A DNA stretch of 64,000 nt from Clostridiales bacterium (GTDB lineage: Bacteria > Bacillota > Clostridia > Oscillospirales > Butyricicoccaceae): the NCBI GenBank assembly GCA_019421385.1, contig JAHZFK010000009.1, positions 1 to 64,000 on the forward strand, in the 5' to 3' direction. Below the pieces are notes generated by a model. That model was not told the origin of the DNA. It did not search any database and saw only the letters and a program-made list of their open reading frames with translations. Below are positions 22,577 to 31,739 of this stretch, piece by piece. The first letter of the stretch is position 1, and each line of letters starts with the position of its first letter. The position numbers were made by a program, and so were the translations under genes.

Positions 22577-24073
22577 TTATTCCTCGCAGGTGCGGTAGGA
22601 GTCGAACTGATCGGTGACTTCCTTGGACGGAGCGGGGGTCAGCAGGCTGACCACGATAATGGCAATCAGGCCGCAGACAAAGCCGGGTACGATCTCATAC
22701 AGTTCGAAGATGCCGCCGGACAGCTGCGCCCAAACCAGATCGACCACGCCGCCGACAATGATACCGGCATATGCACCATATTTGTTGGTGCGGCGCCAGA
22801 ACAGCGAGCAGAGTACGAGCGGACCGAAGGCGGAGCCGAAACCGGCCCATGCATATTCCACCAGACCGAGTACGGTGCTGTTCTGGTTGGTGGCGATGAA
22901 AACTGCGATCAGCGCAACGGCGATGACACAGATGCGGGAGACCCACATCAGTTCGGACGGCGAAGCGTTCGGGCGGATCTTGTTGTGGTAAAAGTCCTCG
23001 GTGATGGCAGACGCCGTGACCAGCAGCTGGCTGTCGGCCGTGGACATGATGGCTGCCAGAATCGCAGACAGGAAAATACCTGCAATAAACACCGGGAAGA
23101 TACGGCTTACCATGTTGATGTAAATGGTCTCTTCGTTACCGGCGGTGACCAGCAGGCCGTCGCCCAAGAACATGCGGCCGGAAACGCCGATCAGCACAGC
23201 GGCAGTCAGCGAGATCAGCACCCAAGTGGTGGCGATGCGGCGGGATTTTTTGATCGCGCCGGGGGAAGAAATGCCCATAAAGCGCACCAGAATATGCGGC
23301 TGGCCGAAGTAGCCGAGACCCCATGCGAGCAGCGAAACGATACCGAGCACGGTGTAAGGTGTGTTGGTTTCGCCGTCGACAAACATGTTCAGGAAGTTCG
23401 GGTTAAAGGCCTCTACCTGTGCAAAAAAGTCGGACGGGCCGCCGAGCGAATTGATCGCAATCGTGGGGACTGCAATCACGCAGAAGAACATCAGCAGACC
23501 CTGAAAAAAGTCGGTCCAGCAAACGGCAAAGAAGCCGCCTGCGAAGGTATAGGAAATCACGACAACTGCGCCCACCAGCAGCGATACCAGATACGGGATA
23601 CCGAAGACGGAGGAGAACAGCTTGGCACAGGAAACGAAACCGGAAGCAGTATAAAACAGGAAAAATACCAGAATGAATACGGCTGCAATGACCGAAATCA
23701 TGCCGCTTTCATCGCGGAACCGGTTCTTGAAAAACTGCGGAAGCGTGATGGCGTCATCTGCCACCTTGGTGTACTGGCGCAAGGGCTTTGCAACCAGCAG
23801 CCAGTTCAAATAAGTGCCTACGGCAAGGCCGATGGCTATCCAGCCGGCGGATATGCCGGAAAGGTAGGCGCCGCCGGGCAGACCCGTTAACAGCCACCCG
23901 GACATATCCGAAGCCTCCGCGCTCCTCGAGGTCTGCCAGGAGACGAGCTTGCGGCCGCCAAGGAAATAATCGGTCGTCGTTCGGCTGTTGCCCATGAAGT
24001 ACATACCGATACAGATCATGAAGATCAGGTATACGACAAAAGCGGCGATCGTAATGATGCTGTCAAAGTTCAT
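22577..24073 (-). CDS. putP: Sodium/proline symporter
   Basis: This 498-residue transporter of the solute:sodium symporter family has about 13 hydrophobic segments. PutP signatures include SAEASDMSGWLLTGLPG (about 51-67), GYFGQPHILVRFMG near 254-267, and SAILAAIMSTADSQLLV near 346-362. The last resembles the sodium-binding region. It is first in a leftward unit with the MBL, DUF3006 and lysA genes. Proline biosynthesis genes lie a short distance upstream. Confidence 0.92.
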   Translation of the reverse strand: MNFDSIITIAAFVVYLIFMICIGMYFMGNSRTTTDYFLGGRKLVSWQTSRSAEASDMSGWLLTGLPGGAYLSGISAGWIAIGLAVGTYLNWLLVAKPLRQYTKVADDAITLPQFFKNRFRDESGMISVIAAVFILVFFLFYTASGFVSCAKLFSSVFGIPYLVSLLVGAVVVISYTFAGGFFAVCWTDFFQGLLMFFCVIAVPTIAINSLGGPSDFFAQVEAFNPNFLNMFVDGETNTPYTVLGIVSLLAWGLGYFGQPHILVRFMGISSPGAIKKSRRIATTWVLISLTAAVLIGVSGRMFLGDGLLVTAGNEETIYINMVSRIFPVFIAGIFLSAILAAIMSTADSQLLVTASAITEDFYHNKIRPNASPSELMWVSRICVIAVALIAVFIATNQNSTVLGLVEYAWAGFGSAFGPLVLCSLFWRRTNKYGAYAGIIVGGVVDLVWAQLSGGIFELYEIVPGFVCGLIAIIVVSLLTPAPSKEVTDQFDSYRTCEE

Positions 24074-24247
24074 GTGTATTTACCCTCCCAAAATTCATGT
24101 TTATTATACATGGAAACTGCTTTTTTTGCAAGAACACGGGAAGAGAATTGCGTGGCAGGATAAAAATATACGCTTTGCACAATTTTATGCACATTTATCT
24201 GACAGCAGTTATCAGAAACGTCTGTGCGCGGGACAAAGACACAAGAA

Positions 24248-24273
24248 AAGAGGCCGCGTAAGCGCAGCCTCTT
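24248..24273 (-). terminator. Terminator after the CYTH pseudogene
   Basis: The arms AAGAGGC and GCCTCTT enclose a smaller GC-rich stem. On the minus strand the hairpin is followed by TTTTCTTG. Confidence 0.7.
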
Positions 24274-24290
24274 GGAATTTGTGGAATCAT

Positions 24291-24896
24291 TTATAGCTTC
24301 ATAGCCCGTGCCAGCTTGCTCTCGGGTTCCGGAACAAGCGAAAGGTGCTCGGCAAGTTCAGCGGCAAGCGCATGAAATGCCTCTTCGCTGCCGGCAACAT
24401 ATTCCAGTTCGATTTCGCACAGCGGCGCGGTTTTCTCTCCGTGACGCAGCGTGCCCTGATCGAGCGCCAGTTCGCACACGGTGTTATCCTGCTGCAGCAG
24501 GATGGCGCAGCGGCGGAAATCCACCGTGCAGATGATCTCCAGCGGGGCTGCAAGCGCCTGCGCGCAAAGCGTCAGCGGTGCGCCTCGTTTGGGCAGGATG
24601 GAAAGCCCTTCTGCAACCGTCTGCGCGAAGCATTCATATTCCTCATGTGCGCGCATACCTTCGGGTGTATTTTCGTTGCGCAGCTTCAGACAGCATACGC
24701 TGCGGTCGTTTTCTTTCCGCATACGCAGCGCGGCTTACTGCTCCCGCAGCAGCCCGTCCGCGGTATCAAAGTATTGCGACTGCATATGCAGCGTCCGGCT
24801 TTGTGTGCCGATGCGGGAGGAGGCCCATAACAGTGCCTGCCCCAATAAGCCTTCATCGGCGCGCCACTTGTATTCCTTCTCCATACCTTTGTTCAT
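24291..24896 (-). pseudogene. CYTH domain protein interrupted by one in-frame stop
   Basis: Read through, this gene would encode a CYTH-domain protein of about 201 residues, the fold of class IV adenylate cyclases and tripolyphosphatases. The N-terminal EKEYKWR motif (about 6-12) and the segment YFDTADGLLREQ are followed by a TAA at 24737-24735. The same frame then continues without gap into AALRMRKENDRSVCCLKLR and a further 120 residues. The ATG at 24722 gives only the C-terminal part, lacking the EKEYKWR substrate motif. The start at 24896 overlaps the proA stop as TGATG. One base change explains the disruption, so it looks recent; a sequencing error cannot be excluded. Confidence 0.8.
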
Positions 24897-26143
24897 CAGC
24901 GCACCTGTCCGTTTCCGTAAATGATATATTTGGTGGTGGTCAGCGCGGTCAGCCCCATCGGGCCGCGCGCGTGCAGTTTCTGGGTGGAAATACCGATCTC
25001 CGCGCCGAAACCGAATTCAAAACCATCGGTAAAGCGGGTGGAGGCGTTGACATAGACTGCCGCTGCATCCACCTCGTCAAGGAACCGCTGCGATGCAGCA
25101 TAGTCGCGGGTGACGATGCATTCGGAGTGTCCGGTATTGAAGCGGTTGATATGGTCGATGGCCTCGTCGAGCGAATCGACTACCTTGCAGGAAATCTCAT
25201 ATCCGAGGTATTCGCGGCCGTAGTCCTCGTCGGTTGCGGGCTGAACGTCGTTTCCGAGCAGCTCCATGGTGCGCGGGCAGCCGTGCAGCACAACGCCGTC
25301 GGGCGCAAGGCCTTCTGCCGCCATCGGGAGGAATGCAGCAGCCACATCCTTATGCACCAGTAGGCTTTCCGCCGCGTTACATACGCTCGGCCGCTGGCAC
25401 TTTGCATTGACCAGAATGCGCTGCGCCATTTCAAGATCGGCGGAGGCATCGACGTACACATGGCAGTTGCCCGTGCCGGTTTCGATGACCGGAACGGTCG
25501 CGTTCTGCACGACCGCACGGATCAGCCCTGCGCCGCCGCGCGGGATCAGCACGTCCAGATAGCCGTTCAGCTTCATCATCTGGTTTGCGCTCTCGCGCGA
25601 GGTGTCCTCGACCAGATTGATCGCATCGGCGGGAAGTCCTTCTGCCTCCAGTGCGCTGCGCATGAGCTGCGTCAGGCACATGGAGGAGTGGAACGCCTCC
25701 TTGCCGCCGCGCAGGATGCAGGCCGAGCCAGCCTTGAAGCACAGCGCTGCCGCGTCCACGGTCACATTGGGGCGGGCCTCGTAAATAATGCCGATGACAC
25801 CCATCGGTACACGCTTCTGGCCAATCAGCAGGCCGTTGGGACGCTTGTGCATCCCTAGTACCTCACCGACCGGGTCGGGCAGCGCGGCCACCTGCCGGCA
25901 GCCCTCCGCAATGCCTGCGATGCGCTTTTCGTCCAGCATCAGGCGGTCGATCAGCCCGTCCGCCAGTCCGGCGGCGCGGCCGTTTTCGATGTCGATGTGG
26001 TTGGCGGCGATGATCTCATCTGCGTGCGCTTCCAGCGCATCCGCAATGGCAAGCAGGCCGCGGTTTTTATCGTTTGTGCCGAGTTTTGCCACCGCGTGCT
26101 TGACGCGGCGCGCATCCTCGGCAATTTCCAGCAGTTGCCGCAT
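24896..26143 (-). CDS. proA: Glutamate-5-semialdehyde dehydrogenase (gamma-glutamyl phosphate reductase)
   Basis: This 415-residue NADPH enzyme performs the second step of proline synthesis. The aldehyde-dehydrogenase-fold motifs are PMGVIGIIYEARPNVTVDAA and the catalytic Cys in NAKCQRPSVCNAAESLLV. STRFTDGFEFGFGAEIGIS lies near the end, all typical ProA. It is separated from proB by a 50-residue ORF and is translationally linked to the CYTH pseudogene behind it. Confidence 0.97.
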   Translation of the reverse strand: MRQLLEIAEDARRVKHAVAKLGTNDKNRGLLAIADALEAHADEIIAANHIDIENGRAAGLADGLIDRLMLDEKRIAGIAEGCRQVAALPDPVGEVLGMHKRPNGLLIGQKRVPMGVIGIIYEARPNVTVDAAALCFKAGSACILRGGKEAFHSSMCLTQLMRSALEAEGLPADAINLVEDTSRESANQMMKLNGYLDVLIPRGGAGLIRAVVQNATVPVIETGTGNCHVYVDASADLEMAQRILVNAKCQRPSVCNAAESLLVHKDVAAAFLPMAAEGLAPDGVVLHGCPRTMELLGNDVQPATDEDYGREYLGYEISCKVVDSLDEAIDHINRFNTGHSECIVTRDYAASQRFLDEVDAAAVYVNASTRFTDGFEFGFGAEIGISTQKLHARGPMGLTALTTTKYIIYGNGQVR

Positions 26144-26193
26144 GGCGTTTCACCTCGTTTATCCCAAAAAATCAGTATGGAAGCTGGCAGGAA

Positions 26194-26346
26194 TCAGCCC
26201 AGCCAGCCGTTGCAGTATGCCTGTACGCCCAGAAACGCGCCGATAGCCCCGCCGATCAGCGCGGCAATGACCTGAGCCTTGGAGAAAACACGCAGATTCC
26301 CGCCGCAGAGTACGTCGGTCAGCCGATGAAAGTGGAATTTTGTCAT
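26194..26346 (-). CDS. Small membrane protein between proB and proA (50 residues)
   Basis: The frame starts with an ATG that overlaps the proB stop as ATGA and ends 50 bases before proA. It encodes a polar N-terminus (TKFHFHRLTDVLCGGNLR) followed by one transmembrane helix (VIAALIGGAIGAFLGVQAY, about residues 26-44). The frame is too short for most gene finders. I do not recognise a family. The tight coupling to proB and the clear hydrophobic helix argue that it is real. Confidence 0.6.
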   Translation of the reverse strand: MTKFHFHRLTDVLCGGNLRVFSKAQVIAALIGGAIGAFLGVQAYCNGWLG

Positions 26347-27152
26347 GCGTGTTCCTCCTCTCGTGCAAACAGCGTGCCGACCGGCCTGCCGTCTACAATG
26401 TCATACAAAATATCATCTTTGTCGCCGTTGGCTACCAGCATCGGGATGCCGGCATCCATGCACAGCTCGGCGGCGGTGATCTTGGTCGCCATGCCGCCTG
26501 TACCGTGCGCTGAGCCTGCGCCGCCCGCCATACGGCGAATCTTCGCGTCGATCTTGGACACATGCCCGATCAGCTTGGCCTGCGGGTTTTTGCGCGGGTC
26601 GGAATCATACAGCCCGTCGATATCCGAGAAGATGACCAGCAGATCCGCGTCGCACATACGCGCGACCACGGCGGACAGGGTATCGTTATCGCCGAAGTTT
26701 TCGATGTGCTTGAGCTCAGCGGTGGCGACGGTGTCATTTTCGTTGACGATCGGCACAACGCCCGTGCGCATCAGCGCGGTAAAGGTGTTGTGGATGTTTT
26801 CGCGCTGGTCATCGTCAATGATATTTTCGCGCGTGAGCAGGATTTGCGCGACGTTGATGCCGTATTCGAGGAACATTTTGTCGTAAATATGCATCAGCTC
26901 GCACTGTCCGACCGCCGCGGCGGCTTGTTTCATCGCAAGTTCGCGGGGTCGCCCGCCAAGGCCAAGCTTGGCAGCGCCTACACCCACCGCGCCCGACGAG
27001 ACCAGAACCATGTCAAACCCACGGTTTTGCAGGTCGCTGATCGTGCGCACCAGTCGTTCGATGCGGCGGATGTTGAGCTTTCCGTTTTCGTATGTCAGCG
27101 TCGAGGTACCCACCTTGACTACGATGCGGCGGACCTCGTTGATATGCAGCAT
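26343..27152 (-). CDS. proB: Glutamate 5-kinase (without PUA domain)
   Basis: ProB phosphorylates glutamate in the first step of proline synthesis. The amino-acid-kinase motifs are VVKVGTSTLT (N-terminus), VSSGAVGVGAAKLGL, VPIVNENDTVAT, FGDNDTLSAVVA and GTGGMATKITAA. At 269 residues it lacks the C-terminal PUA domain of the E. coli enzyme, which is normal for many Clostridia. The ATG at 27152 is preferred over one nine codons earlier because AGGTGA lies about five bases before it. Confidence 0.95.
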   Translation of the reverse strand: MLHINEVRRIVVKVGTSTLTYENGKLNIRRIERLVRTISDLQNRGFDMVLVSSGAVGVGAAKLGLGGRPRELAMKQAAAAVGQCELMHIYDKMFLEYGINVAQILLTRENIIDDDQRENIHNTFTALMRTGVVPIVNENDTVATAELKHIENFGDNDTLSAVVARMCDADLLVIFSDIDGLYDSDPRKNPQAKLIGHVSKIDAKIRRMAGGAGSAHGTGGMATKITAAELCMDAGIPMLVANGDKDDILYDIVDGRPVGTLFAREEEHA

Positions 27153-27206
27153 AAATCTCACCTGATGTCTGTCCGGCATTCCATCCGGACGGAATAATTC
27201 ATTTTT

Positions 27207-27235
27207 ATTTTAGCACAGTGCAGCGTATCACACAA
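27207..27235 (-). promoter_or_regulatory. Promoter of the proB-proA operon
   Basis: -35 TTGTGT (27235 down to 27230), a 17-base spacer and -10 TAAAAT (27212 down to 27207), with an extended TGC in front of the -10. Confidence 0.7.
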
Positions 27236-27346
27236 GGAAAACACAAATCTTTTACAAATTTGCGCGTCGGTATCGTTGTGTACAAAAAACAGGGGGAGGA
27301 CAGCGCATCTTTGCACAGATTTTGTGTTCCAAAAGGGAACGGGTTG

Positions 27347-27355
27347 TGGTATACT
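27347..27355 (+). promoter_or_regulatory. Extended -10 promoter of the zapA operon
   Basis: TGG followed by TATACT, 56 bases before zapA. The -35 region at 17 bases (TTCCAA) is weak. Confidence 0.5.
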
Positions 27356-27410
27356 ATATTTTATCAAATTATGCCTTTTGAACGACTTTTTTGCGAAAGG
27401 AAGGATTTGC

Positions 27411-27722
27411 ATGGCAAACCGTGTGACCATACAGATCGCAGGACAGCAGTATACTATGCTGGCGGAGGAATCTGTGGAATATATGAACGAGGTGGCGGAA
27501 CTGGCGCAGCAGACCATCGCGGAGTGCGGCGGCTCGGCGTCATTTGCGTCCACACGGGCGCTGGCGCTTGCCACGGTCAATCTTGCAGATGAATACATCA
27601 AGGCCAAGACGGCGGCAGAGGCTGCTGAAGCCAAGTGCCGTGCGCTGGAGGCGGAGAACACGGCTCTGCGGCAGCAGATAAACCGCAACAGCGCAAATCA
27701 TCCGGGGAATCGTCATAAATGA
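27411..27722 (+). CDS. zapA: Cell division protein ZapA
   Basis: This 103-residue protein bundles FtsZ filaments at the division site. The N-terminal ZapA motif (VTIQIAGQQYTMLAEESVEYMNEVAEL) and the long C-terminal coiled coil (about 60-95, Ala/Glu/Leu-rich) are typical. The ATG at 27411 follows GAAAGGAAGG; an upstream in-frame ATG would add an untypical leader. Its end overlaps the U32 peptidase gene by 4 bases. Confidence 0.9.
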   Translation: MANRVTIQIAGQQYTMLAEESVEYMNEVAELAQQTIAECGGSASFASTRALALATVNLADEYIKAKTAAEAAEAKCRALEAENTALRQQINRNSANHPGNRHK

Positions 27723-29749
27723 GTAAGGTAGAATTGCTGGCACCCGCCGGTTCGCCGGAAGGGGTGCGCGCGGCTGTGCAGTCGGGCGCGGGCGCGGTGT
27801 ATATGGGCTTCGGCACATTCAATGCGCGCCGCAACGCGCAGGGCTTCTCGGCGGACGAGATGGCGGATGCCATCGCCTATTGCCGCGCGCGGAACGTGAA
27901 AACCAATATTACGCTGAACATCCTCGCGGGAGACCGCGAGTTGGACGCGGCGCTGCGTGACGCGAAGTTTCTGTATGAGGCGGGCGCAGATGCGCTGATC
28001 GTGCAGGATCTGGGACTTGCGCGCCTGATCCATGCACATGCGCCGGATTTTGCGCTGCATGCGTCCACGCAAATGACCATTCATACGCTGGATGGTGCAA
28101 AGCAGGCGCGCGACCTTGGCTTTTCGCGCGTGGTGCTCAGCCGCGAGTGTACGCGGGACGAGGTGCGCCTGATCACCGAGCAGGCGGGTGTGGAGACCGA
28201 GGTATTTGTGCACGGTGCGCTGTGCATGTGCTATTCCGGACAGTGCTATCTGTCCGCGGTCATCGGACAGCGTTCGGGCAACCGCGGCTTGTGCGCGCAG
28301 CCCTGCCGCCTGCCGTACAGCGGGGGATATCCGCTTTCGCTCAAGGATTTGGCGCTGGCGGGGCATGTGGCTGAGCTTGCTGATCTCGGCGTGTCCTCGC
28401 TCAAGATCGAAGGACGCATGAAGCGGCCGGAATACACCGCGATCGTCACGAAAATCTATGCGGATTTGCTGCGGGAACACCGTGACCCGACCCTGGAGGA
28501 GCGCGATACGCTGCGGCGTGTCTTTTCGCGCGACGGCTTTACCGATGGTTACTACACCGGCAAAAAGGGCGATGCGATGTTCGGCACCAAGACCGATGTG
28601 CCGCTGCATGAGGTACAGGCTCTGTACGACGAGGCGGCGCACCGCTTTGCTGAGGGCAAGGAAGCGCCGCTTGTGCCGGTTTCGCTGTGCTTTACCGCGC
28701 GCGAGGACACGGGGGCGGTGCTCAGCGCAGACGGGGTTTCGTCCGCCGCGGCGGTCGAGCGGGCGCGTACCCGGCCGACCACGCCGGAAATGGTGGAAAA
28801 GTCCCTGCGCAAGACGGGCGGCACGCCGTTTTATGTCAAAAACCTGCGCATCGAGCTGGAGGACGGCCTTGCCATTCCCGCCTCGACGGTCAACGCCATG
28901 CGGCGCGATGCGCTCGCGCTGCTGCTGGCCAAACGCGCGGCTCCGCCGTCGCGAGACTGGCTGGAAGGGCGGATGCTCACGCGTGACGATGACAGCCGTC
29001 CGCGTACTGGCTTCTGCGGCTACACCGCGTCTGTGCGCACCAAGGCACAGGCGGATGCGCTGCGCGATTTAGGCCTGGAAACCATCTATGTGCCGCTCGA
29101 TATCGCGGCGCAGACCGGTCTGCCGGTCATTCTGCCGCGCGTCTTTTCGGATGCGGAGCAGGGAAAGATCGAAATGCTGCTGGGTCAGGCAATGAGTCGC
29201 GGCACGCGGGTCGTGCTGGCGGGCAACATGGGTCAGGTTGCGATGGCGCGGCGGCTGGGCTTTGCCGTGCGCGGCGATTTTGGCCTGAATGCGTTCAACA
29301 GCAAGACGCTGCACGCGCTGGCTGAGATGGGCGTACAGCGGCAGACACTGTCGTTTGAGGCGCGTCTGGCGCAGATTCGCGACATGCGTGGCCCGTTGGA
29401 AACCGAAATGATCGTCTACGGTCATCTGCCGCTGATGATCTTTGAAAACTGTGCGATCCGCCGTCAGCACGGCGGCAAGTGCAGCTGTGAAAACGGCGTC
29501 ACCTATCTGACCGACCGGCGCGGCGAACGCTTTGCGCTGCTGCCGGAATACGGCTGCCGCAATACGCTGCTGGGCAACCGCGCGCTGTGCCTGCGTGACG
29601 ATGTGCGTCCGCTGGGCGTGCAGACCGCGCGGCTGTTGTTTACGATCGAATCGCCCGAGGAATGCGCGCGGATTGCCTGCGCGTTCCTCGAAGGCAACCC
29701 CTTGGACGGGGAATTCACCAACGGACTGTATAAAAGAGGAGTCGAATAA
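27719..29749 (+). CDS. U32 family peptidase / RNA-modification type protein with DUF3656
   Basis: This 676-residue protein has an N-terminal peptidase U32 domain (about 1-240). Key segments are ELLAPAGSPEGVRAAV, HASTQMTIHT, and the Cys cluster of CMCYSGQCYLSAVIGQRSGNRGLCAQPCR, whose cysteines are conserved. DUF3656 follows at about 370-490, and a second barrel-like part ends with CAIRRQHGGKCSC. U32 proteins include TrhP/RlhA, which hydroxylate RNA bases, as well as collagenase-like proteins; the cysteine-cluster type here fits the RNA group. Its GC content is among the highest in the window. It is followed by maf with a 1-base overlap. Confidence 0.88.
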   Translation: MSKVELLAPAGSPEGVRAAVQSGAGAVYMGFGTFNARRNAQGFSADEMADAIAYCRARNVKTNITLNILAGDRELDAALRDAKFLYEAGADALIVQDLGLARLIHAHAPDFALHASTQMTIHTLDGAKQARDLGFSRVVLSRECTRDEVRLITEQAGVETEVFVHGALCMCYSGQCYLSAVIGQRSGNRGLCAQPCRLPYSGGYPLSLKDLALAGHVAELADLGVSSLKIEGRMKRPEYTAIVTKIYADLLREHRDPTLEERDTLRRVFSRDGFTDGYYTGKKGDAMFGTKTDVPLHEVQALYDEAAHRFAEGKEAPLVPVSLCFTAREDTGAVLSADGVSSAAAVERARTRPTTPEMVEKSLRKTGGTPFYVKNLRIELEDGLAIPASTVNAMRRDALALLLAKRAAPPSRDWLEGRMLTRDDDSRPRTGFCGYTASVRTKAQADALRDLGLETIYVPLDIAAQTGLPVILPRVFSDAEQGKIEMLLGQAMSRGTRVVLAGNMGQVAMARRLGFAVRGDFGLNAFNSKTLHALAEMGVQRQTLSFEARLAQIRDMRGPLETEMIVYGHLPLMIFENCAIRRQHGGKCSCENGVTYLTDRRGERFALLPEYGCRNTLLGNRALCLRDDVRPLGVQTARLLFTIESPEECARIACAFLEGNPLDGEFTNGLYKRGVE

Positions 29750-30318
29750 TGCAAATCGTTCTGGCGTCCGCATCGCCGCGCAGACGCGAACTGCTGGCGC
29801 TGATTACCGAAGAATTTACCGTCTGTCCGGCGGATGCGGATGAAACGCTGCGTCCCGGCGCACCGCTGGAGGAAGAAGTCGTGCGGCTGTCCCAGCTCAA
29901 AGCGCAGGCAGCACAGCGGATGCATCCGGATGCGGTGTGCATCGGGTCGGATACGATGGTCACAATAGACGGTCTGCCGCTGGGAAAGCCCGCGGACGAA
30001 AAACAGGCGGCGGATATGCTGCGCCGTCTGCGCGGACGCACGCATGAGGTGCTGACCGGGCTGGCCGTGCTGCCGCCGAAAGGTGAGGCGCGCACATTGT
30101 GCACCCGCACGCGGGTGACGTTCCGTGATTTTGATGAGGGCGAGCTTGCGGCCTATCTGGCCACGGGCGAGCCGCTGGACAAGGCGGGCGCTTACGGCAT
30201 ACAGGGGCACGGTGCGCTGCTCATTGAGGGCATCGAAGGTGATTACTACAGCGTGATGGGCCTGCCGGTGGCCGGATTGCATGTGATCCTGCGTCAGATT
30301 GCGCAGGAAACCTGTTGA
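29749..30318 (+). CDS. maf: Maf family nucleoside-triphosphate pyrophosphatase
   Basis: This 189-residue house-cleaning pyrophosphatase has the N-terminal ASASPRRRELL and the mid SDTMVTIDG, plus KPADEKQAADML and AYGIQGHGALLIEGIEGDYYSVMGLP. All are hallmark Maf motifs. It hydrolyses non-canonical dTTP/UTP-like nucleotides and sits directly before the mre genes, a common order in Firmicutes. Confidence 0.95.
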   Translation: MQIVLASASPRRRELLALITEEFTVCPADADETLRPGAPLEEEVVRLSQLKAQAAQRMHPDAVCIGSDTMVTIDGLPLGKPADEKQAADMLRRLRGRTHEVLTGLAVLPPKGEARTLCTRTRVTFRDFDEGELAAYLATGEPLDKAGAYGIQGHGALLIEGIEGDYYSVMGLPVAGLHVILRQIAQETC

Positions 30319-30358
30319 AACCGGCGCTCTTTGGAACAATGAAAGGAGTTTAGAACTT

Positions 30359-31204
30359 TTGCGAAGACGTAACAGAGTGGGGTCCCGTTTTGTGGTCGGC
30401 GTGGCGGTTGTGATCGTGCTGTGCATCCTGTCCGCGCTGTACAGCGGCGTGACCGGCAATCCGTCTCCGGTGACCCGATTGGTCAGCTTTGTGACCACGC
30501 CGGTGCAGCGATTGGCTTCCGGTGTGACCGGCGCGCTGGGCAAAGGGGTCGGGTACTTCACCGAATTTGACGAGCTCAAGGCGGAAAATGAGGAACTAAA
30601 AAAGCAGATCCGCGATATGGAGCAGACCGTGCGCGACGCGGAACTGGCGATTGAGGAAAATAACCAGCTGCGCGCGGCGGCGGGGCAGCCCGAGCGTACG
30701 CGTGAGCTGACGACCATCAACGCGGAGGTCATTGCCCGCAATCCGGGCGACTGGGCGATGACGCTCAGTTTGGACAAAGGCTCGTCCCACGGCGTGGAAG
30801 AGGGCGATTTGGTCACCACGGTGGACGGTATGGTGGGCTACGTCAGCGAGGTGTATTCCAACAACTGTGAGGTTACAACCGTGATTGATGTGGAGATGCA
30901 GTGCGGTGCGCTGGTTACCCGCACCCGTGAAACCGCCATTGCCGAGGGCAATTACGACCTGATGGCAGATGGAAATCTGCGTCTGTCCTATCTGACCGAG
31001 GATTCCAGCGTCGTCATTGGCGATACGGTGGAGACCTCCGGCCGCGGCGGACTGTTCCCCAAGGGCGTCATGATCGGCACGGTAGAAAGCGTGCTGCCGG
31101 AGGAAAACGGCATTTCCTATTATGCGGTCATCAAGCCGTTTGTGAATGTGGATACCGTATCGAGCGTTTCCATCGTCACCGACTTTACGGATACTACGGA
31201 GTGA
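30359..31204 (+). CDS. mreC: Rod shape-determining protein MreC
   Basis: This protein of about 281 residues has an N-terminal membrane anchor (about 8-28), a coiled coil (about 60-105) and the beta-rich MreC domain (about 110-275). It organises wall elongation with MreD and PBP2. A TTG at 30359 is chosen as start because AAAGGAG lies ten bases upstream and the anchor follows at once. Longer versions would run into maf. mreB is not in the window. Confidence 0.9.
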   Translation: MRRRNRVGSRFVVGVAVVIVLCILSALYSGVTGNPSPVTRLVSFVTTPVQRLASGVTGALGKGVGYFTEFDELKAENEELKKQIRDMEQTVRDAELAIEENNQLRAAAGQPERTRELTTINAEVIARNPGDWAMTLSLDKGSSHGVEEGDLVTTVDGMVGYVSEVYSNNCEVTTVIDVEMQCGALVTRTRETAIAEGNYDLMADGNLRLSYLTEDSSVVIGDTVETSGRGGLFPKGVMIGTVESVLPEENGISYYAVIKPFVNVDTVSSVSIVTDFTDTTE

Positions 31205-31208
31205 GTAC

Positions 31209-31718
31209 ATGCAGAGAGAACAATTATCCATCCCGAAGGTTGTGCTGTACATCTTGTTTGTGTTGCTGATTTATGTGCTGCAAAGCACTTTGTTCGGCAC
31301 ATGGTCGATTCGCGGGTATCATTTGGATTTATTGCCCGCGTTGGTGGCTGCGGCGGCACTGCTGGACGGCCCGGTTGAGGGAGTTATCATCGGCATCACG
31401 GTAGGTCTGTTTTACGATCTGGGCTTTATCGGCATTGACGGCCTGTATCCGCTGTTCTTCCTGATTTTCGGGTTTATTGCGGGGGAAATGAGCCGCCTGA
31501 CGCTCAGCGGAAGCTATGTGTCCATGGTGCTGATGACGGCGTTCGAAATGATTGTGCTCGGGCTTTTGCGGTATTTTTCCTATCTGCTGCCGCAGGCCGG
31601 CGCTTCGTTTGGTCTGGTGCTGCGCCAGATCATCGGCGGAACGCTGCTGGCCTGCCTGTTCTGCTTTATCGTATATTGGCCGATGCAGAAAATCAGCCGG
31701 AAATTCGCCAACCGATGA
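31209..31718 (+). CDS. mreD: Rod shape-determining protein MreD
   Basis: This 169-residue hydrophobic protein has five or six transmembrane segments and the family feature GLFYDLGFIGIDGLYPLFFLIFGF, whose Gly/Asp positions are conserved. The ATG lies four bases after the mreC stop, and PBP2 follows 21 bases later, forming an elongasome operon. Confidence 0.88.
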   Translation: MQREQLSIPKVVLYILFVLLIYVLQSTLFGTWSIRGYHLDLLPALVAAAALLDGPVEGVIIGITVGLFYDLGFIGIDGLYPLFFLIFGFIAGEMSRLTLSGSYVSMVLMTAFEMIVLGLLRYFSYLLPQAGASFGLVLRQIIGGTLLACLFCFIVYWPMQKISRKFANR

Positions 31719-31739
31719 GAAGCGAAAAGAGGAACCCCT

